A DNA stretch of 59,638 nucleotides from Archaeoglobus_B sp964471215 (lineage in GTDB: Archaea > Halobacteriota > Archaeoglobi > Archaeoglobales > Archaeoglobaceae), in NCBI GenBank assembly GCA_964471215.1, contig CAYYFC010000002.1, positions 1-59,638 of the forward strand, read 5' to 3'. The position numbers and the translations under genes were made by a program. Below, in pieces: positions 48,151 to 57,451 of the stretch. The notes beneath the pieces are model-generated. The model saw only the letters and a list, made by a program, of their open reading frames with translations, was not told the origin of the DNA and made no database searches. Position 1 is the first letter of the stretch. The number at the start of each line of letters is the position of its first letter.

Positions 48151-49356
48151 TCATGGCCTGATTCTTGTAAGCTTAAGACCGTTTTCCTCAATTCTTATTA
48201 ATTCGTTTAACTTTACAGTCCTCTCCCCGCCAACGACACCAGTTTTTATAAGTGAAGCATTAAAGGCAACGCTTAAATGGGCTATTGTCTCGTCCTCAGT
48301 CTCACCGCTTCTATGCGAGACAACGACGTTCAAACCGTTATCTTTAGCGAGCTTAACCGCTCTGAATGTATCTGTCAGTGTTCCGATCTGATTTGGTTTT
48401 ATGAGAACTGTGTTCGTCGAATTCATCTCTATTCCCCTTTTAATTCTTCTAACATTCGTAACGTACAGATCGTCACCGCAAATCATGCATTTCCTACCGA
48501 TCTCTCTGTTCAGCTCAGAAAAACCTTCGAAATCGTTTTCATGTAATGGATCCTCCACGTATATTATATCGTATCTATCCACGAGTTCTGCCACGTAGCT
48601 TATCTGTTCCTCAGCAGTAAGCTTCTTATCTTTATACACGTAACGGCTACCATCCCATAGCTCAGTTGCGGCGAAATCGAGGCCAATCTTTACATCTACA
48701 CCGGTTTTATCCTTAACAATTCCGATTGCCTCGCTGAGTATCTCAAAAGCCTGATCGTCTGTTATCTGAACGGCCCACGCACCCTCATCACCTCTAGCAT
48801 AGAAAAGACCTCTCTTCCTGAACAGGCCCTTTAGTTCCCTGTGAACAAGGCAGTTCACTTTTTGAGCTTCAAAAAAAGTTTTTGCACCTATCGGTATTAT
48901 CAAAAACTCCTGAATGCTAGTTGAACCTTCAGCATGTTTTCCGCCTCCGATCACATTTCCAAGGGGATAAGGTATTTCCTTTGCAAATATCCCTCCCAGA
49001 TACTCGTACAGCGGAATACCCAGAAGTATGGATGATGCCTTTGCGCATGCAAGACTTGCCGTTATTGCAAAATTACCGCCAATTCTCGAAAAGTTATCTG
49101 TTCCATCCAATTCCCTCAGTTTTTCATCTATCCCGATCTGATCGAACACATCCATACCTATCAGGGCCTTTGAAACAATCTCCTCTATCTCCTTACACTT
49201 ATAGGGATCTAATACTATCGCCTCTTCGCTCCCGGTCGATGCACCGCTTGGCGCAATAGCTCTGCCTATTACGTCTCCGGAGTATACCTCGCATTCAACA
49301 GTCTCATTTCCCCTGCTGTCAAAAACAATTCTATACCTGACATCCTCGATAATCAT
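48151..49356 (-). CDS. eno: Enolase
   Basis: The 401-residue enzyme interconverts 2-phosphoglycerate and PEP, one step from the PEP made by PpsA. Active-site features: APSGASTGSEEA loop (about 36-47), metal ligands in LDFAATELWDG, VEDPLHENDFEG and GDDLYVTN, catalytic Lys in LIKPNQIGTLTDT, and VSHRSGETED. It is slightly shorter than bacterial enolases (about 430). It is divergent from the QueG-like gene, with 49 bp between starts. Confidence 0.96.
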   Translation of the reverse strand: MIIEDVRYRIVFDSRGNETVECEVYSGDVIGRAIAPSGASTGSEEAIVLDPYKCKEIEEIVSKALIGMDVFDQIGIDEKLRELDGTDNFSRIGGNFAITASLACAKASSILLGIPLYEYLGGIFAKEIPYPLGNVIGGGKHAEGSTSIQEFLIIPIGAKTFFEAQKVNCLVHRELKGLFRKRGLFYARGDEGAWAVQITDDQAFEILSEAIGIVKDKTGVDVKIGLDFAATELWDGSRYVYKDKKLTAEEQISYVAELVDRYDIIYVEDPLHENDFEGFSELNREIGRKCMICGDDLYVTNVRRIKRGIEMNSTNTVLIKPNQIGTLTDTFRAVKLAKDNGLNVVVSHRSGETEDETIAHLSVAFNASLIKTGVVGGERTVKLNELIRIEENGLKLTRIRP

Positions 49357-49405
49357 AAGGATCCATCGATCGGAAAAAAGATAAACTTTTTGAAGTATCC
49401 GCTAT

Positions 49406-50125
49406 ATGAACAAAAAAATCGAGGAAATCGTCAGAGGATTCGTAAAAGGCCCTCTTTGGAGAAAACCAATTGTTGGGTTCTGCAGCGCTGATGAAGTTTC
49501 GAGGATTAAAAGGATAATACCTAATCACATCTTACCCGAAGAAGTTTTGAAGGGTGCTAGAAGCGTAATCGTTTACTTCATACCCTTTACGAGATACGTC
49601 GTTAGGAGTAATGTAAGGAGTTTGAAACCGTCCAGAATATGGGAAAAATCCTATGTACTCACAAACAATCTGATAGAAAGAATAAATCTTTATATTGCAA
49701 AAAAACTCGAAATTTACGGGTTTAAATCGTATTCAATCAAACCTACTCACAACTTCGACATAAAAACGCTTACAAGTAACTGGTCTCATAAGCACATAGC
49801 ATATCTGGCCGGACTTGGAAACTTCGGTCATCATACAATGCTCATAACCGAAAAAGGTTGCTGTGGCAGGATAGGAAGTCTTGTAACCCAGGCCGAATTT
49901 GATTACGGTGAACCGGTTAAAGAAGATTACTGCATTTACAGAAGACATGGCGAATGTCTTAAATGCGTGAGCAAATGTCCTTTTGGTGCCCTAACCGTTG
50001 AAGGTCTTGACAAAAGGAGATGTTATGAAATACTTATGAAGAACTATAGTCAATCGATTTTTAAGGCCGATGTGTGCGGTAAGTGCGCATGCGGTGTTCC
50101 TTGCAGTCTGAAAAAACCAAGCTGA
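49406..50125 (+). CDS. QueG-like iron-sulfur protein
   Basis: This 239-residue protein resembles the epoxyqueuosine reductase group. It has the segment HKHIAYLAGLGNFGHHTMLIT (residue range about 129-149) and a ferredoxin-like C-terminus with CIYRRHGECLKCVSKCPFGAL and a second cysteine set VCGKCACGVPC. Two [4Fe-4S] clusters are plausible. It is shorter than bacterial QueG (about 350) and lacks its HEAT tail. Archaea use archaeosine rather than queuosine, so its real substrate may be different. Confidence 0.7.
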   Translation: MNKKIEEIVRGFVKGPLWRKPIVGFCSADEVSRIKRIIPNHILPEEVLKGARSVIVYFIPFTRYVVRSNVRSLKPSRIWEKSYVLTNNLIERINLYIAKKLEIYGFKSYSIKPTHNFDIKTLTSNWSHKHIAYLAGLGNFGHHTMLITEKGCCGRIGSLVTQAEFDYGEPVKEDYCIYRRHGECLKCVSKCPFGALTVEGLDKRRCYEILMKNYSQSIFKADVCGKCACGVPCSLKKPS

Positions 50126-50190
50126 CGTAATACGTTCATACCGCGATCTGACGAAAAGTTTATTATTTGAGCAGTATTAGGAACGATAGA

Positions 50191-50263
50191 AGCCCCGTAG
50201 GGTAGCGGTCAATCCTGCCGGCCTTTGGAGCCGGCGACCGGGGTTCGAATCCCCGCGGGGCTA
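50191..50263 (+). tRNA. tRNA-Gln (anticodon TTG)
   Basis: Acceptor stem AGCCCCG/CGGGGCT, anticodon stem CCGGC/GCCGG with loop CTTTGGA (anticodon TTG), T arm CGGGG-TTCGAAT-CCCCG, discriminator A. A TATA-like GTTTATTAT lies about 26-34 bp upstream. Confidence 0.96.
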
Positions 50264-50323
50264 TTTAATTGAGAGAAATATTTTATCCAAATTCTTAATA
50301 CTATACGCTAAAAGATAAGAAAG

Positions 50324-50332
50324 TTTTATATA
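50324..50332 (+). promoter_or_regulatory. TATA box of the thermosome gene
   Basis: TTTTATATA lies 37 bp before the ATG at 50369, and GAGGTGATG just before the ATG is a good Shine-Dalgarno element. This is a strong promoter layout, as expected for an abundant chaperonin. I did not find a clear heat-shock operator. Confidence 0.55.
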
Positions 50333-50368
50333 GACTTACTGATCCACAAAATGTTTGAGGTGATGTAA

Positions 50369-52009
50369 ATGGCTACGCTACAGGGCGTACCCGTATTAAT
50401 TTTGAAGGAGGGGACACAGAGGACGGTTGGAAGGGATGCGCAGAGAACGAACATAACTGCAGCAAAGGTTATAGCGGAAGCTGTTAGAACTACACTCGGA
50501 CCAAGAGGTATGGACAAAATGTTAGTTGATAGTCTGGGTGACATAATAATAACAAATGACGGTGTAACGATACTAAAAGAAATAGATGTTGAACACCCTG
50601 CTGCAAAGATGATAGTAGAAGTTGCGAAGGCACAGGATAACGAGGTAGGAGATGGTACGACAACGGCAGTAGTACTTGCAGGAGAATTGCTAAAAAGAGC
50701 TGAGGAATTGTTAGATCAGGATATACACCCTACGATAATTGCAAATGGTTTCAGACTTGCTGCCAGGAAGGCAGTGGAAGTTCTTAACGAGATAGCAATC
50801 AATGTAAGTAGAGAAGATGACGAAACACTTAAGAAGATTGCAGCGACCGCGATGACTGGAAAAGGTGCAGAGGTGGCGCTATGGAAATTGGCAGATATGG
50901 CAGTAAAGGCAGTAAAGGCTGTTATGGAGGAAGTGGATGGAAAGATAAAGATAGATCCAGATAACGTGAAGATAGAGAAGAGACATGGAGGTGCAGTCGA
51001 GGAAACACTTCTTGTGGATGGTATAGTTCTGGATAAGGAAGTAGTTCATCCAGCAATGCCTAAGAAAATCGAAAATGCAAAGATCCTGCTTGTGGATTCT
51101 CCTCTAGAGGTAAAGGAAACTGAGATAGATGCAAAGATAAGGATAACAGATCCGGACATGTTACAGAAGTTCATAGAGCAGGAGGAGAAGATGATAAAGG
51201 ACATGGTTGATAAGATAGTTGAAGCTGGAGCAAATGTTGTGTTCTGTCAGAAAGGTATTGACGATTTAGCTCAATACTACCTGGCTAAATCAGGTGTATT
51301 GGCAGTAAGAAGGGTTAAACAAAGCGATATAGAGAAGATAGCGAAAGCCACTGGTGCGAAGATAATAACGGATCTAAGAGACATAAAGCCAGAGGATCTT
51401 GGAGAGGCAGAGCTTGTAGAGGAGAGGAAGGTTGGAGAGGATAAAATGGTATTCATAACCGGTTGCAAGAATCCTAAAGCAGTAACTATATTGGTAAGAG
51501 GTGGTACTGAGCACGTTGTAGAGGAGGTTGCAAGGGGTATTGAGGATGCTGTAAGGGTTGTCTCTTGCGCACTTGAAGACGGAAAGGTCGTGGCGGGAGC
51601 GGGAGCACCTGAGATAGAGCTAAGCCTAAGGATAAGGCAGTGGGCTCCAACCCTCGGGGGAAGAGAACAGCTAGCTGCGGAGGCATTCGCTAGCGCATTG
51701 GAGATAATTCCAAGAAGCCTTGCAGAAAACGCAGGTCTCGATCCGATCGACATACTCGTAAAGATGAGAAGGGCTCATGAGGAGGGTAAGACTAAGTACG
51801 GAGTGGATGTATTCAGCGGAGAAGTAGAGGACATGGTTGAGAAGGGAGTACTTGAGCCTCTGAGAGTTAAGAAGCATGCGATAGAGTCCGCCACAGAGGT
51901 AGCAATAATGATACTGAGAATAGACGATGTCATAGCTGCAAAGGGACTTGAGAAAGAAAAAGAGAAGGAGAAGGGTGGAGAGGAGCTTTCAACACCACCT
52001 GAATTCTAA
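50369..52009 (+). CDS. ths: Thermosome subunit (group II chaperonin)
   Basis: The 546-residue archaeal chaperonin has the ATP-binding TTLGPRGMDKMLVDSLGD and VGDGTTTAVVLAGELL (about 90-105), and the catalytic Asp in the ITNDGVTILKE neighbourhood. The C-terminus is a charged EKEKEKEKGGEE tail and ends in STPPEF; it lacks the GGM repeats common in related proteins. It folds proteins in the cytoplasm as a double ring. Which paralogue (alpha or beta) cannot be told. Confidence 0.97.
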   Translation: MATLQGVPVLILKEGTQRTVGRDAQRTNITAAKVIAEAVRTTLGPRGMDKMLVDSLGDIIITNDGVTILKEIDVEHPAAKMIVEVAKAQDNEVGDGTTTAVVLAGELLKRAEELLDQDIHPTIIANGFRLAARKAVEVLNEIAINVSREDDETLKKIAATAMTGKGAEVALWKLADMAVKAVKAVMEEVDGKIKIDPDNVKIEKRHGGAVEETLLVDGIVLDKEVVHPAMPKKIENAKILLVDSPLEVKETEIDAKIRITDPDMLQKFIEQEEKMIKDMVDKIVEAGANVVFCQKGIDDLAQYYLAKSGVLAVRRVKQSDIEKIAKATGAKIITDLRDIKPEDLGEAELVEERKVGEDKMVFITGCKNPKAVTILVRGGTEHVVEEVARGIEDAVRVVSCALEDGKVVAGAGAPEIELSLRIRQWAPTLGGREQLAAEAFASALEIIPRSLAENAGLDPIDILVKMRRAHEEGKTKYGVDVFSGEVEDMVEKGVLEPLRVKKHAIESATEVAIMILRIDDVIAAKGLEKEKEKEKGGEELSTPPEF

Positions 52010-52134
52010 TATCAATTTTTTTTATCATCTTAACAACTGTCTCAGGATTAACTACTTCTGGATGCGCAGATATGGCGGGGATGATATTATAGATCTTCAA
52101 CAACAGTCTTAAATTCATCCGTACTATTTCTTTT

Positions 52135-53055
52135 GTGCTTCCAGATATTCAGGTATTAAAACCTAATATACCTGTAAAATTAAACAGAGTCGGCGTTACC
52201 GGAATTAAAAAGATTGTAGAAGTCGATGTAAGGTACAGGAGACCTGTAATCCTCATATCAATTTTCGATGTATTCATAGATCTACCTCCAAATCTCAAGG
52301 GTGCAAATCTAAGCAGAAGCCTTGAGGCAGTTGACGAGGTACTAGATTCCCTGACGAAGAAGCCTGTAAAAAGGGTTGAAGATCTGTGCATGGAAATAGC
52401 AGACGAACTCCTTAAGAGGCATGATTACGCCGAGAGATCGGAGGTTAGGATGAGATCCGAATTGATACTGACGAAGAAAACTCCTGTAACTAGGCAGAGA
52501 ACTCAGGAAGTCATAAGTATAACCTGCGATGCCATAAAAGCTAGGAACGGTTATAAGAAGGTATTTATAGGAGCGGAGTTATACGGTGTTACGGCCTGTC
52601 CGTGCGGACAGGAATTGGTTAAGGCAAGAATAGAGGAAATCCTTAAGGACTTGAAAAGAGATGAGTTGAGAAGGATAATCGATTCCATACCTATCGCAAC
52701 ACACAATCAGAGGGGAAAGGCAAGCATAAAGATTGAGGTTAGGGATGAATTCTCACCCAGAATAGAGGATTTGATTGAAATTGCAAGAAGCTCCATGAGT
52801 TCCGAAATGTACGAACTTTTGAAGAGGGAAGATGAGCTTGAAGTCATATGGAAATTGCACAAAAACCCTAGATTTGTCGAAGACTGCGTAAGGATAATGG
52901 CAAGAGAAGTCGTTAAGAGATTTGAGAAGGCACCTCCAGATATCCTTGTGATCTTCAGACAAGAAAACGAGGAGAGCATACATCAGCATAATGTAATTGC
53001 AGAAAGAATTGCTACGATCGAGGAGCTGAGAAGGGAGATGGGCGGTGATGTATAG
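52135..53055 (+). CDS. mptA: GTP cyclohydrolase IV (MptA)
   Basis: The 306-residue iron-dependent cyclohydrolase carries out the first step of methanopterin biosynthesis in archaea, consistent with use of tetrahydromethanopterin for C1 metabolism. Family features: RVGVTGIKKIV near residue 20, SRSLEAVDEVL, VTACPCGQELVKAR (about 157-170) and the C-terminal ESIHQHNVIAERIAT with His ligands. The start is GTG 52135. It is close to the bacterial FolE2 family, but archaeal context favours MptA. Confidence 0.92.
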   Translation: MLPDIQVLKPNIPVKLNRVGVTGIKKIVEVDVRYRRPVILISIFDVFIDLPPNLKGANLSRSLEAVDEVLDSLTKKPVKRVEDLCMEIADELLKRHDYAERSEVRMRSELILTKKTPVTRQRTQEVISITCDAIKARNGYKKVFIGAELYGVTACPCGQELVKARIEEILKDLKRDELRRIIDSIPIATHNQRGKASIKIEVRDEFSPRIEDLIEIARSSMSSEMYELLKREDELEVIWKLHKNPRFVEDCVRIMAREVVKRFEKAPPDILVIFRQENEESIHQHNVIAERIATIEELRREMGGDV

Positions 53056-53139
53056 AATTTAATTCTCATACATTTAAGAGTTGCGCTTAATATTCTTTTG
53101 TAAAGAATAAATCGAAGATTTGATCCAATTATATAATTG

Positions 53140-53350
53140 TTGCTTGCGAAACCTCGCCTTTCAAGGCGGGGATAGGCAAGGGGGTTGCTGAAGGTAGCTT
53201 TAAATATTCTAACATTAACTTGAAGAAGGTAGACCCCTAATCCGTAAGGATAAGTGGCTGCGTGACCCAGCCGAGGAGGATAAGGGTCGTTCCATTAAGA
53301 AACGACCAACCTGAAGATCCGCCCCTTTAGGCGGAGTAGGTCACTTTCTG
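53140..53350 (+). repeat. Orphan omega-RNA-like hairpin array (locus B)
   Basis: Hairpins in order: CCTCGCCTT/AAGGCGGGG (53152-53171), ATCC/GGAT (53240-53251), GGCTG/CAGCC (53256-53272), GGTCGTT/AACGACC (53285-53307) and terminal CCGCC-CCTTTA-GGCGG (53319-53334) followed by AGTAGGTCAC. The segment 53166-53199 is alike to 34424-34459. No tnpB is near. The terminal hairpin plus GTCAC is like archaeal TnpB element right ends. I see nothing else in 53056-53626 except AT-rich DNA before the next gene. Confidence 0.5.
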
Positions 53351-53626
53351 TACCATTGGCGTCTGTGTTTATCGCATTCAAAAGGATTTACAATCATAAT
53401 TCCCTAATGAAATCCCTCAGATCTTGAAGTTATTACATGCCTCACTGATGACGGTATCCGGTTTCTCGATGCGCAATAAGTCGCGGCGTAAACTGTAAAT
53501 GGAATAATCAAATCCCTCTTTTATCCCCCCTCAGGTATAATTCGGACGTAATACCTTTCATTTCGGACTAATCCGTCTAGCGAAATCCCGAAAGTTTTTC
53601 ATACGGGTTGACAAGCTTATAATGGA

Positions 53627-55015
53627 ATGAAAGATATTTTCAGAAGGGCAAGAGATCTTGCCGAGCTTGTGAGAAAGCAAGAGGAGGTGCTGATCGTAAC
53701 GCATATAGATGCCGATGGGATAACATCGGGTGCAATAGCCGCAAGCTCCCTTGAAAGAATTGGAATAGATTATGAAATAAAATTTATTAAAAATATAGAT
53801 AAAAATGTTTTAAGAGAAATAGCGGATGAGAATAAGTTTGTTTGGTTTACAGATCTCGGTAGCGGTTCCATAGATTTGATAGTAAGAAGCGGTATCAATT
53901 TCATAATATCTGACCATCACAGACCTAGCGGATACAGCAGATTCCAGTTAAACCCAAACGAATTCGGCATAAGCGGTGAGTATGAGTTAAGCGGTTCAAG
54001 TACGACATATTTAATTTCGAAAAACCTCGGATTGAATTACGATTTAATACCCATAGCAGTTGTGGGAGCAGTTGGAGATCTACAGGACTTGAAGGAGGGG
54101 AGACTGATAGGTCTGAACAGGATGATAGTAGAGGAGGGAATAAGGTTTAAGCTCATAGATGTGAAGAAAGATCTGAGATTTTTCGGAAAACAGACGAGAC
54201 CTGTATTTAAAATGCTTGAGTACACTTTTGATCCATTTTTGCCTGGCATAAGCGGGAACGAGAGGGGTGCGATCGAATTTCTAAGGAAAATAGGTATAAG
54301 GTTAAAGGATGAGAGGTGGAGGAGATGGATAGATCTTAGCATGGATGAAAAGAGAACTATAGTTTCTGAGCTGGTAAAGCTTTGCATTGAAAGGAATGTG
54401 CCGTTAGAGGCCATAAAAAGAATTGTCGGTGAGACTTACATACTTCTGAGGGAGGATGAGGGGACTGAGCTGAGAGATGCTGCCGAGTTTTCAACGCTTC
54501 TGAACGCGACCGCCAGATACGGTTACTGCGATATAGGATTGAAGATATGTCTCGGGGTTTGTTCCGAAAAAAACGAGGGATTCGAGAGGGCTTACAGAAA
54601 GGCGAGGAATCTTCTCCAGAAGCACAGAAAGAACCTGTCAGAAGGTTTGAAAATAGTGGAGAAGAGGATATACGAGCTCGAAAACATCCAGTACTTCCAC
54701 GCCGGATGGGATATACTCGATACGATAGTGGGAATAGTTGCTGGAATGAGCTTTAGTAAGGTGAGGATGGATAAACCGATAATAGCATTTGCATACACGA
54801 ATGAAGGTGTCAAGGTTTCTGCAAGGGCAACCCAGAAGCTTGTTGATATGGGTGTTAATCTGGCAGAAGCAATAAGAATCGCGTGCGAAAAGATAGGGGG
54901 GAGCGGGGGAGGACACAGTATTGCAGCCGGTGCTATAATACCGAAGGGATCTGAGGATGAATTTTTAAAGGAAATCGACAGGATAATCGGAAAGCAGCTG
55001 AGGAGGGAGATCTGA
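53627..55015 (+). CDS. RecJ/GAN-type DHH-family nuclease
   Basis: The 462-residue DHH phosphoesterase has motif I VTHIDADGITSGAIAA (about 24-39), motif III DHHRPSG (about 96-102) and the DHHA1 part with GGSGGGHSIAAGAIIP near the C-terminus. Archaeal members include GAN (partner of GINS at the fork) and other RecJ-like exonucleases. The N-terminus has no extra domains. Its exact role is unproven here. Confidence 0.88.
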   Translation: MKDIFRRARDLAELVRKQEEVLIVTHIDADGITSGAIAASSLERIGIDYEIKFIKNIDKNVLREIADENKFVWFTDLGSGSIDLIVRSGINFIISDHHRPSGYSRFQLNPNEFGISGEYELSGSSTTYLISKNLGLNYDLIPIAVVGAVGDLQDLKEGRLIGLNRMIVEEGIRFKLIDVKKDLRFFGKQTRPVFKMLEYTFDPFLPGISGNERGAIEFLRKIGIRLKDERWRRWIDLSMDEKRTIVSELVKLCIERNVPLEAIKRIVGETYILLREDEGTELRDAAEFSTLLNATARYGYCDIGLKICLGVCSEKNEGFERAYRKARNLLQKHRKNLSEGLKIVEKRIYELENIQYFHAGWDILDTIVGIVAGMSFSKVRMDKPIIAFAYTNEGVKVSARATQKLVDMGVNLAEAIRIACEKIGGSGGGHSIAAGAIIPKGSEDEFLKEIDRIIGKQLRREI

Positions 55016-55352
55016 TATTCCGTAAAGTGTTATGAAATGGCAGAAGGTCTTCGTAAATATATCAGAATCCGGGGCAAGTTTGTTTGGAATTTTTCCGTAA
55101 ATTCTTCTTCGATAATTTCCGCGAGCTTACGCAAACTGTTCTGCCCATGGACATTTCATAAGGAGAAATTACAACTAAATAAGCCTTACAGATCAATATC
55201 CTTTCATCTGCGCAAGGAAATTTTGTTAAAAACATTCCACTAGCAAAACTGCCCTTCAGCAATCTTAAATATATTTTATTAAATTATAATATAATTATAT
55301 AATTTTAAGGTTTTCATAAAGGCTTTTGAACAAAGAACTGAAGGGTATTTAT
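55016..55352 (+). other. Non-coding gap before nadM
   Basis: Within these 337 bp I see only a 68-codon low-quality frame (55037-55243) with no family resemblance and codon use unlike neighbours. Towards the end there is an AT-rich tract (TATTTTATTAAATTATAATA at about 55271-55290) likely to be the nadM promoter. Confidence 0.4.
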
Positions 55353-55883
55353 ATGAGGGGATTTTTCATAGGTAGATTCCAGCCGTATCATCTCGGGCAC
55401 CACGAAGTTATAAAGAACATAGTGTATGAGGTTAAGGAGCTAATAATAGGTATTGGATCGGCCCAGGAAAGTCATACATTCGAAAACCCGTTTACGGCGG
55501 GAGAGAGGATACTCATGGTCTCAAGGGCATTGGATGAAATAGACAGGGAGCTTAGGAAGAGGGTTTATATAATACCGCTGGAAGACATATACAGAAATGC
55601 CCTGTGGGTTTCCCACGTATGCTCAATGGTCCCTCCGTTCGACGTTGTATATTCCAACAACCCGCTTGTGATAAGGCTCTTCAAGGAGGCGGGGTTTAAT
55701 GTTAAAACTACGGAGATGTACAATAGGGAGGAGTTCCAGGGTGTTGAGATAAGAAGGAGAATGGTTGAAGGGAGAGACTGGGAATCCTTCGTACCTAAAT
55801 CTGTTGCAGAGGTAATAAAGGAAATAAAAGGTGTTGAGAGGTTAAGGGAAATAGTCAGAAATGATAGAATGTATAAGCGTTAG
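55353..55883 (+). CDS. nadM: Nicotinamide-nucleotide adenylyltransferase (archaeal NadM)
   Basis: The 176-residue enzyme makes NAD from NMN and ATP. FFIGRFQPYHLGHHEVIK has the HxGH motif (LGHH). GIGSAQESHTFENPFTAGER and the C-terminal FQGVEIRRRM are family signatures. ATG 55353 (MRGFFIGRF) is preferred; TTG 55326 would add nine atypical residues. The 3' end overlaps ogt by 23 bp. Confidence 0.94.
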   Translation: MRGFFIGRFQPYHLGHHEVIKNIVYEVKELIIGIGSAQESHTFENPFTAGERILMVSRALDEIDRELRKRVYIIPLEDIYRNALWVSHVCSMVPPFDVVYSNNPLVIRLFKEAGFNVKTTEMYNREEFQGVEIRRRMVEGRDWESFVPKSVAEVIKEIKGVERLREIVRNDRMYKR

Positions 55884-56358
55884 ATGGAGGAATTTCATAA
55901 ACGTTTACCTGAGGAATAGGAGGGTTGTGAGGGTTGAATTCAGCGATCATCCCGCCGAGGAGATAATCAAAACAGATGTCGCGAAATCCCTTAAAAGGGA
56001 TCTGATGAAGTATCTCAGAGGTCATCCCGTCGATTTTATATCATACGATGTTGAACTGAGATACACAGATTTTGTAAAGAGGGTTCTAACGTTCGTGAGA
56101 AATGTACCCTACGGTAGTACTGTTACTTACGGTCAGATAGCGGATGTTCTGAAGACAAGTCCGAGAGCGGTTGGACAGGCTCTGAAGAGGAACAGAACAC
56201 CCATAATAATCCCCTGTCATCGAGTTGTTTCAAAGAGGGGAATTGGTGGTTTCAGCTGCGGATCTGATCTGAAGGCTGAACTTTTAAAGATTGAATTAGG
56301 TGACGATTTCGTCAAGTCTCTTATCTTCCAACGCCCTCTTAATTTCCATCATTGTTAA
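55861..56358 (+). CDS. ogt: Methylated-DNA protein-cysteine methyltransferase
   Basis: The 165-residue suicide DNA repair protein removes O6-alkyl groups from guanine. The active motif is IIIPCHRVVSKRGIGGF (PCHRV, with Cys near 119). The helix-turn-helix VPYGSTVTYGQIADVLKTSP with Tyr and Arg finger residue (RAVGQAL) is typical. The start ATG is inside nadM (23-bp overlap). The last 63 bp are antisense to the purP 3' end, giving this Ogt a tail SLIFQRPLNFHHC that may not be functional. Confidence 0.93.
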   Translation: MIECISVRWRNFINVYLRNRRVVRVEFSDHPAEEIIKTDVAKSLKRDLMKYLRGHPVDFISYDVELRYTDFVKRVLTFVRNVPYGSTVTYGQIADVLKTSPRAVGQALKRNRTPIIIPCHRVVSKRGIGGFSCGSDLKAELLKIELGDDFVKSLIFQRPLNFHHC

Positions 56359-57429
56359 ATCCAGCGGATCCTCTATCCTAACGCCGTGCTTGATGCTTAA
56401 GTTCTTCATCTCAGGAGATGTTGGACCTATGCATGGATCTCCCGGAACCCTCATTGAGACGTCGAATACGACAAACTCGAGTCTCGTGTCATCCTCAGGA
56501 GAATAGGCAATTGCTCCCTGCAAACCGAACAACCCGATCATTCCCGGAGGATATTCCTTCTCGCATACCCTTATGAATCTCTCTGCAGCCTCATAGACCA
56601 TGTCCTGCTTGCTTTCACGCATGGTAACACCGAAGTGCCCTATCTCCTCGTTCTTTACCGGAACGTCTATTTTAAGCTGATCTTTTGCCGGTAGATTTAG
56701 GAATCCCTGCAGATTTACCTGCCTTCTATCGCTGAAGCCAACAAAGTCGAAATCTCCGAAAACGTCTTTTAATGCGTAGCTGTGAAAGTTTGCATTGAAT
56801 CTTGCACCAAGAACGTATTCCTCTATTCTTGCCTTTCTGAGTCCATCTTCATTAATTACTCCTGCCCTTATAAGCTCTTCCGCCTGTCTATAATAGTCTT
56901 CTGGGGATTTAGCGTAGAAAAATGCCCTTTCAAGTGGATTCTTTGCCTGCTGTACCTTAACTATTACAAGTCTGTCTATCTCCTCAGGAGACTTGAATTC
57001 CTTCGGAATCCTTATTCCAGCCTTTTTAAGTAAATAGTACTGGCCTCTTTCATAATCTCTTTCTTCAGCTCTAAGCAGAAATCTGTTTCCATATATAGGT
57101 ACTTCAAAATCTTTTTCTATTCCATCATAACCGACGTAAACTGCAAAGCTCCTGTTTGGTATGAATATCGTGTTCAGCTCCCTCAACCTCTCCTGAACAT
57201 CCTCGTTTAGCATATCCCTAAAGCTATCGAGAACTATGAATTCATCGTATAGATGCCTGTTGTACTTGGTATACAGCTTGTCCCTCCCCTTCTGAACAAC
57301 TACAACCGTTTTAAATCCCCACGCCTTTGCGGACATGCCTATCTCTTTCGCCGAATGTGATCCAAATATGCCTATCGTCACGTCGTTATAATCCTCAACG
57401 ATTCTCCTAACCCTATCCGTTATGCCCAT
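56296..57429 (-). CDS. purP: FAICAR synthetase PurP (formate-dependent)
   Basis: The 377-residue ATP-grasp enzyme of archaeal purine biosynthesis makes FAICAR from AICAR, formate and ATP. Recognisable segments: IGIFGSHSAKEIGMSAKAWGF (in the N-terminus; only the first residues needed), PIYGNRFLLRAEERD, YVLGARFNANFHSY, and the C-terminal VSMRVPGDPCIGPTSPEM. Archaeoglobales often have more than one PurP-like paralogue; this may be either PurP proper or a related protein. It overlaps ogt by 63 bp (convergent) and follows the PhoU-like gene by 22 bp. Confidence 0.9.
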   Translation of the reverse strand: MGITDRVRRIVEDYNDVTIGIFGSHSAKEIGMSAKAWGFKTVVVVQKGRDKLYTKYNRHLYDEFIVLDSFRDMLNEDVQERLRELNTIFIPNRSFAVYVGYDGIEKDFEVPIYGNRFLLRAEERDYERGQYYLLKKAGIRIPKEFKSPEEIDRLVIVKVQQAKNPLERAFFYAKSPEDYYRQAEELIRAGVINEDGLRKARIEEYVLGARFNANFHSYALKDVFGDFDFVGFSDRRQVNLQGFLNLPAKDQLKIDVPVKNEEIGHFGVTMRESKQDMVYEAAERFIRVCEKEYPPGMIGLFGLQGAIAYSPEDDTRLEFVVFDVSMRVPGDPCIGPTSPEMKNLSIKHGVRIEDPLDLTMMEIKRALEDKRLDEIVT

Positions 57430-57451
57430 AAAACTGAATATTTAAACGAGC

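Noticed and set aside
51277..51753. 158-codon minus-strand frame in the thermosome gene
   Set aside because: Antisense shadow of a well-conserved gene.
51930..52118. 62-codon minus-strand frame after the thermosome gene
   Set aside because: Part looks mildly protein-like (PEVVNPETVVKM), but half of it is antisense to the charged tail of the thermosome and it has no neighbour support.
55037..55243. 68-codon frame before nadM
   Set aside because: No ribosome site, odd codon use and no recognisable sequence.
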